Assembly (NCBI GenBank): GCA_903813345.2
Contig: CAIIXF020000005.1
Coordinates: forward strand, 26,227,375-26,291,374
DNA length: 64,000 nt
Reading direction: 5' to 3'
From: Owenia fusiformis
Taxonomy: Eukaryota > Annelida > Polychaeta > Sabellida > Oweniidae
Shown piece by piece: positions 56,671-64,000 of this stretch. Numbering within the stretch: position 1 is the stretch's first letter; every line of letters starts with the position of its first letter. The position numbers and the translations under genes are program-made. The notes beneath the pieces are model-generated. The model was not told where the DNA came from, made no database searches, and was given only the letters and a program-made list of their open reading frames with translations.

Positions 56671-59600
56671 CACAACCAGTGACTGTATATAGTGTAAATA
56701 TTGTGTATATTGAAACTGTACATATTATTAAGAAGAAGCTGCAATAAGTCGGTGTCTGGAGAAACATGATGATGAACTGATGAAAAGTGTGCACATAAAT
56801 GAATGCCCAACAAATTTTTATTTGTGTTTTGTGTTTGGAGGGTTTGATCCAATTTTGTTAATTGATTTGTTTATTGATTGAAAATCAGTGTTAAACACTA
56901 TTTTTTGGGGAGGCCGTCAGATAGAAATTAATCGCGATGTTTTAGTGATTTTGATAAAGATATAAACATGTAACAGTAAGTCGAGTTGTGCTGATCCTGA
57001 TCACATTTTGTAGTCTTATACACAGTATTAGCAGTTGTTGCAGTGAAATTATGTCTGCTTCATGAATGACATGTGTCTTATATACTAGTGCCATTCAATT
57101 ACCACTTATAAGATACTGTATATTGACTTGGATATTAGCATGACTTATCTTGATGTATCACTTTTATTTGACTGAAAATGTATTCATACTTTGTGAATTG
57201 TGAAGTACAGGGTAGTCTGAAAACTTTGAGCATTAATATTGGTTGAGGGTTTATCTTGACCACCCTGTATAAGTTGCATATAGGATGCCTGTTGACATAG
57301 CAACATCCTTTTACTGTTTTACGATTTCTGGTTCCTACAAACCTGGAATGTTGTGGAAATGTATTTATTAAAGCAATGCCAAGAAATGGCAACGAATTTT
57401 GAAATTAGTATTAGTAGTTGAATGTAATATATAATGATTGGAATAAAAACTTAATTAGGACAAAAAGGGTCAAGAATGACGCAAAATATAAGAAAAATGA
57501 AATACCTTGTATGTATTGGGATGTCAGTTGATCTTAAGATATATGGACTTGATGGAGGCCGAGCGAAATTTTTGCCTTTAGTCTGAAAAGGTTGGAAACC
57601 CTAATCTTTCTGCTTAGAGGTATTTTCATTGTGTTCAAACCTATTGCTCAATGACTGAATTTATATTTTATAATATTTGTTAGTCTTTTATAATATACAA
57701 TTAGACAATTATTTATTGGCCAAAAACAAAACAATACGTTGAAATATAAAAAATAGTCATAACTGATAAAGATGGAACCACAATCTACACCACAAGCATT
57801 TGATCAGGCCAAGATGAATGGATAGTTTGTTTTTTGTATTGTACTCATATCAAGCTTTATGAATAAACTGCGATATGATATGCACAAAATGGTGGCAGCT
57901 ACATGTATGTGATGAAATAGAGCTCCAGCTGCATCAAATTCTCTGGTAGCCAGTGAAATCACGTGTGACTCTGTTCTTGTTTGAAACACCTACATAACCT
58001 GTGATGTACTATGGTGTAATGTAATTTGCAGTAGAACCAATTATAAATGCAACTACTTGTGAAAGTGAAAAGCTGTCAACTCACTTCTTTGCATTGTTAT
58101 GTTCTGTTTAGTGAGATGTTGAGGGAATATTTTAGTTTAATAGATATAATTGGAAAACTGGAATTGTTTTTCATTAAATTCACTTATGTTTGTCAAAATA
58201 TCTTGAATTATGGAACTTGTTTAGAGTTCAGCCATATGTTTTGTTATTATGTACAAGTAACATTATTTTCCAATTAAAGATATTCTTCAAAGAATGACAG
58301 TAAATATTTATATTTTGTTTACTCCAAATAACCAAGTAGTATTTGTTTACATGATCAAGGTCGTTATTTTAGTTTTCTTTTCACTTTTTTTCAAAATTAT
58401 AACATTCATATGGCCATTGTAGCTATACTCTTAGTAAAATTGAGTAAAATGGAACATTAACAGACATGTTCTTGGGGACTATATGAATCGCTATCACATA
58501 TGTAGCCAGGTAGTTGCCTCGACTGAATTTTATAGAAAGTATCCATTCAGATGTTCTTTTTTAATTGAAATTGTGATAATGATATTGGTGTTATTTCACT
58601 GTTGCCTCAAATCTGCCTCACTAAATAAAATTTGCCTCAACAAATAGATCCTGGTCATGACCTGTAAGATCTGTCAATATGTTTTGAGATATTATCAACA
58701 TTTCAAACAGTCAACTCTGTTTCACCTCAAAGGATGTGGATTATACAAAAATATAGGGTCAATGTGCATTGTTGATAATAATTGAAATTATCCACCATAG
58801 GTTTAACCATTCAGTTTGTTGTGTTATTAATATTTATTATATGTTTTGATTTTGATGTTTGATAACTTCTACCTTAGTTTATAAAAACCCTATATATTAA
58901 TAAATGATGTAGTTTCAAATAAGCATAATTCCAGAATGAACTGTTATTTATTGTTGAGTTTGATAAAACTGTCATAAATATATGAAAATATGAGTAGATT
59001 GTATAATTTTTATGATGACTCTTATAAGTTCAATTTACAACATTATTATTTTTATATGTATTACTGAATTCTTGAACAAGATTATATAAAAAAATGTGAA
59101 TGAAATCAAAATTCAGACTGCTTTGTCTCGTATATAGTTGTGATATTACAATGAACTGTAGTGAAAGGAATCATGATCTACATATAAATGTATATTTATT
59201 ATAAAGATGTAAAAATAAAGTGGTCAATTTTCAATATGAATCCTCTTACTCTTATGTTTCTTTAGTTGAACGTCACTTGGCATTTTCCCCACCAAATTAT
59301 AAAATACATAAAGATAATGTGCAATTATCAAGGCCAAATTTGGTCAAAGTAGTCAAATGAACCCCCAGGAATTTTTAAGAAAGTGAACTCCCCATGGCAA
59401 AAACCTGGCTATGGAACTGACACCTCACCTTAGGGAATTAGGTAAAGCAGGGATGGTCCCCAGAGACCTAACATCTAAATTGTTGTATTTGATCCCACCT
59501 CTTTCCTGATGCAATGTCTGGCGTATATTTGACTGGATTCAGTCAAACAACAATCAAAGTGTCAAACTGACAAGAAGCTACAAAATACCATGGTCACATT

Positions 59601-59699
59601 ATACTGTATTTTCAATTTTGGTCACCAAAGAACATTGGCAGAGAAAGGTAGACAAAATGAAACTGAAAGTACCATTGATGTTTTTATCACATGACATAT
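56671..59699 (+). other. XPOT 3' UTR and XPOT-TMEM43 spacer
   Basis: AT-rich, no further exon recognised. Candidate polyadenylation signals AATAAA at 57442-57447 and 59214-59219. The 3' UTR may be long, as no mobile element was identified before 59.2 kb. Confidence 0.5.
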
Positions 59700-59792
59700 A
59701 AGGACCAATCAGAAAGTGCCTTATATTCTACTTCCGGTGTGAGTAATTTTAGAAAGTAAAAATTGATTCAGCGACTATTGCTAAACATAATC
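59700..59792 (+). promoter_or_regulatory. TMEM43: probable TMEM43 promoter and 5' UTR
   Basis: A CCAAT box (GGACCAATCAGA, about 59701-59712) and an inverted ETS site (ACTTCCGGT, about 59730-59738) lie 55-90 bp upstream of the proposed ATG at 59793. No TATA box. Typical of a broadly expressed gene. Confidence 0.55.
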
Positions 59793-59807
59793 ATGTATAG
59801 GCAACAG
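59793..59807 (+). CDS. TMEM43: TMEM43 coding exon 1 (5 codons)
   Basis: ATG TAT AGG CAA CAG followed by the donor GTAAGG. It joins in phase 0 to the exon at 61175 with an open frame (MYRQQ-FPNDPGMHN). Vertebrate TMEM43 also has a very short first coding exon. The alternative is a noncoding exon, with translation starting at 61193. Confidence 0.62.
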
Positions 59808-60142
59808 GTAAGGCATTACACATGCATACATATCGTTCTGTAATATGTCAAGATTTATAGGATATAGTTGTCATTGCACCAAATCAAAAGAGCAGCGAGA
59901 AATTATTTCTGACAGGCAGGTATAAAAATGAAAATGGATATATCAAGAAATTGCATATTGAAATGATTTCACTTTCACTTCAGTTCTGTGTACCTACAAG
60001 CAGATAGCTAGTTACTCTGTTCATATGGTTTATAGTGGTTTTTCTAAGTGTACAAGGGATTAATTAACAATACTGAATGGGACTTTGTTTGTTTCTGTAG
60101 GCCGCTTATTTTCAACCGCAAGATTTCAATGTACACAGTACA

Positions 60143-60935
60143 GTCTAGTATGTATCCAACAGACCGAATATAATATTCGGTCTGTTATGATTGATATATT
60201 TCCTGTGGAAATCGCGGTGATATTTTTTGCACATTAATTTCTCGTTTATTATAAGAATGTTCACCTTGAAAATTGGTGAATATGTTGAAGAGATGTTCAT
60301 CTTAAACTAGAAGCAAAAATATTTGTATAAGGCGGGTACAAGTTGATATAAAATAATGAAATGTTCAGACTCACCAAAACTTCAGGATGTGTTCATAAGT
60401 AGATCGCGAAATCAATGTCAAGGACGTTTGAGTTCACGAGATCCAAACGAGATATGCAAATTTTGAACTTTGACAACACATGACCACTTGATTACCTCGG
60501 CCTTCTTCATGAATATTTCCGCTCTATTCACTATAAATGAAGAAAATTAATCGGGATAATGATAATAAATGACTAGATCTAATAAATTCCCGCACAAATG
60601 AAATTTAGCAATACGCTTCCGTAATGTTGCTCCGTCCGCTCCACGTGTTATTTGTTTACAAATAGACTGACGTCACTGGCTAAATCTCGTTTATCGTGAG
60701 AATTGGCACTGCCAAAATGGCTTGACCTAATCAATGGCTTCGCTACAAGAAGCGTCTGTACATTTTATGAATATCTTCAGTAAGAGGACAATATACGAAA
60801 AAATAATATTGTAAGTTCTTTATAAGGTAATCATTTTATCATTAAACAAACTTATTTGTAACATTTATACAACACCACATTTTACAATAGGTGACTTACA
60901 GTCTGAATATTTATTCAGACGAAGGATACAGTCTA
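60143..60935. repeat. region bounded by two palindromes in TMEM43 intron 1
   Basis: AACAGACCGAATATAATATT...CTGTT at 60159-60187 is a near-perfect palindrome. GTCTGAATATTTATTCAGAC at 60901-60920 is a related one. GTATGTATCC outside the first faces GGATACAG outside the second, and CAGTACAGTCTA occurs at both sides. This looks like a 0.8-kb non-autonomous element with hairpin ends; no duplication defined. Confidence 0.5.
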
Positions 60936-61007
60936 CAGTACAGTCTATACTTACAAAAGTATTTGTGGGCGCAATTCGAAAAATCAACCACACATTTTAT
61001 AAGGGTA

Positions 61008-61107
61008 AACACATAAACACGACTCGTATAAACCAGTGTCATTAGATGCAGCCCAAACTTATTTGAGCGGTTGTCACTTAGACACAGCCCAAACTTCTAT
61101 GAGCATC
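61008..61107 (+). repeat. degenerate copies of TMEM43 exon 2 sequence inside the preceding intron
   Basis: 61008-61071 resembles exon positions of about 61198-61265 (GACTCGTATAAACCAGTGTC against GACTCATATACTCGGGTGTC; GCAGCCCAAACTTATTTGAG against CGCAACCCCAACTTCTTTGA). 61072-61107 is a second, shorter copy. Indels break the frame. A partial exon was tandemly duplicated upstream of itself and decayed. Confidence 0.65.
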
Positions 61108-61174
61108 AGGCCACCTTGTGGATTACCCCGTGTATTATTCCTATAGAACGTTACATTTACATTCATATTTTCAG

Positions 61175-61342
61175 TTCCCTAATGATCCAGGGATGCATAA
61201 CACAATGAACCAGGACTCATATACTCGGGTGTCATATAGACGCAACCCCAACTTCTTTGAGCGTGTCGGAAACAGCTGCGTTGGAATTGTAGTTGGATTT
61301 TTACTTATCACAGGAGCTGTGTTTCTATTATTCTGGAATGAG
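61175..61342 (+). CDS. TMEM43: TMEM43 (LUMA) coding exon 2: N-terminus and first membrane helix
   Basis: After CATATTTTCAG, ends phase 0 at GTAAAA. Encodes NPNFFERVGNSCVGIVVGFL and the helix LLITGAVFLLFWNE, matching the PGFLERL...GGMFVGL...IFTNEGRA region of TMEM43. TMEM43 is an inner nuclear membrane/ER protein with four membrane helices that binds lamins and emerin. An in-exon ATG at 61193 could also initiate. The gene continues past the right edge. Confidence 0.88.
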
Positions 61343-61555
61343 GTAAAACGTTATCATTATTACTTAGTTTATGACTTGAAAAAAGCCATGAATTTGGAAT
61401 TAAAAATCTTATTAAGTTCTGGAGGACATACCATACCAACCCCCCCCCCCCCATTCAGAATGTGCTTATTGGAGTACCTTGGAATAAACTATTTTTGCCT
61501 TGATTTATTTTCTGTAAAAAAATATGGAACTTTTTTATATTAAAGTGTTTAGGCT

Positions 61556-62093
61556 TCCTGGTCATCTCAACCCCAAGTCATCTCAACCCAGTCCAACTCA
61601 ACCCCAAGTCAACTCAACCCCAAGTCAAGTCGACCCCTGTAAAACTCAACCCCAAGTCAACTCAACCCTGTAAAACTCAACCCCAGTAAAACTCAACCCC
61701 TATATTTCTATATATTGATGAACTTATAAGAAAGTTTATTTCATTAAAATAATTCTGACGATCGTGGCATAAGCGAGCCAAAAAAATATATGTTTTGACA
61801 AAAAATGATGCAACTTCCTTCAAAATTGGGGGGAGGGTGTGTGCGCACCCCTCCTGGCTACGCCTATATGCTTTCGGTCTATTAATTAGTAAATGTTAAT
61901 GTTTTTGTTAAAGCATGTTCATATAAATAAAAAGTTATATTACATTTGTTGATTATTTCTAAATTATCTAAAATTTGATTTCAAAAGATGTCTTAAATTG
62001 ATTAATAGTTAATTAATCGTTGAGTTGACTTGGGGTTGAGTTGACTTGGGGTTGAGTTGGACTGGGTTGAGATGACTTGGGGTTGAGATGACC
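61556..62093. mobile_element. 540-bp foldback-type element with TIRs made of 15-16-bp repeats
   Basis: Left terminus GGTCATCTCAACCCCAAGTC; the right terminus is its exact complement. About 60-75 bp of both TIRs are identical and built from repeats of the type CAACCCCAAGTCAACT. TGTTTAG occurs a few bases outside each end (left near 61547, right near 62103), possibly a decayed duplication. Same design as the 9.4-kb element in XPOT intron 7 with a different unit. Lies in TMEM43 intron 2. Confidence 0.72.
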
Positions 62094-62432
62094 TGTCACC
62101 ATGTTTAGTACCTGCTTTATATGAATCTACTCTTTTTATAAGATGGCAAAGATGGGAACAGGTCAGAATAAATACATGTATAAACTAAAATATGTTTAAC
62201 TGTATTTCTCTAGAACTTACTTTTCTCTATTATGGTTGTCTTATGACAATTGAAAGGCTGTAATCATTGTTTGAGGTGTTCACTTACTTAACAACTACTA
62301 GAATTTAAATACTTTGAACCTGTCAAAATGTAAAGGGAATAGTCATTTTGAACATATACACTGAAGAAATGTGACAACAGTCCCCTGAGATTTTCTTTGA
62401 GCAAATTAACCTATTTTGATATCTATTTACAG

Positions 62433-62567
62433 GGCCGTGCTGTACAAACCAGCAAATCTTTAGATGAAGGCTTAGATAATGTTGTACAGCTTAAAACAGT
62501 AGATGTGGCGTTCGAACATAACAATGGAAAACTAGTCTATCTATCAGGATCATTAAAGACATCAGAG
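62433..62567 (+). CDS. TMEM43: TMEM43 coding exon 3
   Basis: Phase 0 to phase 0 (45 codons) between CTATTTACAG and GTTAGA. Encodes GRAVQTSKSLDEGLDNVVQL and GKLVYLSGSLKTSE, matching GRALKTATSLAEGL...GRLVHIIGALRTS of vertebrate TMEM43. Confidence 0.93.
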
Positions 62568-62739
62568 GTTAGATTTCTTTACTTAAAATTAGGCCCTTGT
62601 AAATAATGTATCTGTTCAGTGACACATCTGGTCATTCCAAAACCAACGGGGTACAATATTTTCATTGTACTTGTTGAAACTCCAGGAGTGTACTGTAAAG
62701 CACATTAAATTACAGACATCTGTCTTGAATTCACATATA

Positions 62740-64000
62740 TCAGGGCCGTCAGATGGGGGGGGTGCGACCGCACCCCCCTTTGTTACCCCCCAAAATAAAT
62801 ATGAAAAAAAAAATTAGAAAAATTTTTTTTTTTGTAATTTTTTTTTTGTAGTTTTTTTTCATTGACTCATACACTTTGAAAGTACCCAGAAAGCACCAAA
62901 TAGCATCTTAAAATTGTAAAATTTTCTAGGGGTATTGGCCACCCCTCACACCCCCCCACAAAACAATGAAAAAGTTTTTATTTTAGTGTTTTGTCTCAGA
63001 CACTTTTAAAGTGCCCAGACATCATCAAATAGCTCCTTGATATAGTTACTGTTTCTGGGGGACTTGCTTCCCCTCTTGCATCTTGCACTTGCATAACCCC
63101 CCCCCCCCTCTGGCGCCTCCCTTGACCCCCCCATTCAAAAAATGTGATTTTCTCAAAATCTTTAATTGACTCATACAATTTGAAAATGCCCAGAAAGCAC
63201 CAAATAACGTCGTAAAATTGTAAAATTTTTTAGGGGGAGGGGACCACCTCTCACACCCCAAACAAAACAATGGAAAAGTTCTGAATTTGTTTTATGTATT
63301 GTCTCAGACACTTTTAAATTGCCCAGACATCATCAAATAGCTCCTTGATAAAGTTAATGATTCTGGAAGACTAACACTTACTCGCCCTCTGGCATCCCCA
63401 CTCCACCTCCCCCTCTGGCAGCCCCCCCCCTTAACACCCCCCTCCCCCCAAAAAAACTTGAGATTTTTCAAATTTTTTTATTGACTCATACATTTTGAAA
63501 GTGCCCAGAAAGCACCAAATAGCATCTTAAAATTGTAAAATTTTCTTGGGAAATATGCGCTTTTAGGCACAGACACTTTTAAAGTGCCCAAACTTCATCA
63601 AATAGCACCTTGATATTGTAAATTTTGATATGGGGGACAAACACTTGCTTCCCCTCTGGCACCCAGCCCCACCTCCCCCTCTGACACCCCTCCTCCCCTT
63701 TGACACCCCCAAAATTTGAAAAAAAATGTGATTGTTTTTCAATGTTTTTATTGACTAATACCTTTAAAAGTGCCCAGAAGCACCAAATATCATCTTTAAA
63801 TTATAAAATTTTCTAGGAGAGTTAGCCACCCCTCACATCCCCACAAAACAAAATAAATATTCTGAATCTCATGTATTGTCTCAGACATTTTTTAAGTTCC
63901 CAGACATCATCAAATAGCATCTTGATATGGTCAATGTTTCTGGGGGACAACCCCTTGCTCCCCTACTGGCACCCCGCCCCACTTCACCCTCTCATCCTCT
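62740..64000 (+). repeat. tandem repeat of about 305 bp with C-rich tracts, at least 4 units, runs off the edge
   Basis: TTGACTCATAC recurs near 62862, 63167, 63482 and 63751, each time with TGCCCAGAAAGCACCAAATA and, half a unit later, CAGACACTTTTAAAGTGCCC-AGACATCATCAAATAGC. Each unit contains runs of up to 12 C. Part of a TMEM43 intron. Confidence 0.85.

Noticed and set aside
61118-61192. Extended start for the TMEM43 exon, upstream of the acceptor at 61174
   Set aside because: The upstream part lies in an intron with decayed exon copies; the TTTTCAG acceptor and phase-0 join to the 5-codon exon fit better.

Overview
The window is AT-rich, intron-rich animal DNA. Spliced genes with GT-AG introns, a Pol III tRNA-Ser gene, fibrinogen-domain genes and a dense load of nested DNA transposons, Helentron-like elements and non-LTR retrotransposons suggest a marine invertebrate (mollusc or another lophotrochozoan, or a non-vertebrate deuterostome). 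The species cannot be resolved from the sequence alone.

Layout. 1-0.38 kb: mariner transposase relic. 1.3-3.75 kb: last three coding exons of an unrecognised coiled-coil protein with a proline-rich tail (+). 4.1-4.7 kb: small mobile elements. 5.4-5.6 kb: tRNA-Ser(AGA) on the minus strand beside a tandem, truncated copy. 5.76-56.67 kb: the complete exportin-T gene (XPOT, +), a probable noncoding first exon plus 22 coding exons that join without a phase error into 965 codons. 59.7 kb to the right edge: 5' part of TMEM43 (+), three coding exons.

Most XPOT introns are 0.24-0.8 kb, but four are inflated. Intron 6 carries a 1.6-kb long-TIR element. Intron 7 (11.7 kb) carries a 9.4-kb four-level nest of DNA transposons plus a Helentron-like element. 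Intron 16 carries a 63-bp minisatellite. Intron 18 (19.1 kb) carries two antisense fibrinogen-related genes (one frameshifted), a full-length 2A-containing LINE split by a second LINE of opposite strand, and two Helentron-like elements.

XPOT is the nuclear export receptor for tRNA, and a tRNA-Ser gene lies about 0.2 kb upstream of its probable promoter. The two fibrinogen-related genes look like secreted lectin or immune-type proteins (signal peptide, coiled coil, C-terminal fibrinogen domain). The most interesting material is in the mobile DNA: (i) a foldback-type transposon with inverted arrays of 15-bp direct repeats and a 9-bp target duplication, with a smaller relative at 61.6 kb; (ii) three terminal-sequence families sharing one Helentron-like design, whose 3' ends repeatedly lie just upstream of XPOT splice acceptors; (iii) a LINE whose endonuclease is preceded by a multi-pass hydrophobic leader and a 2A-like motif.
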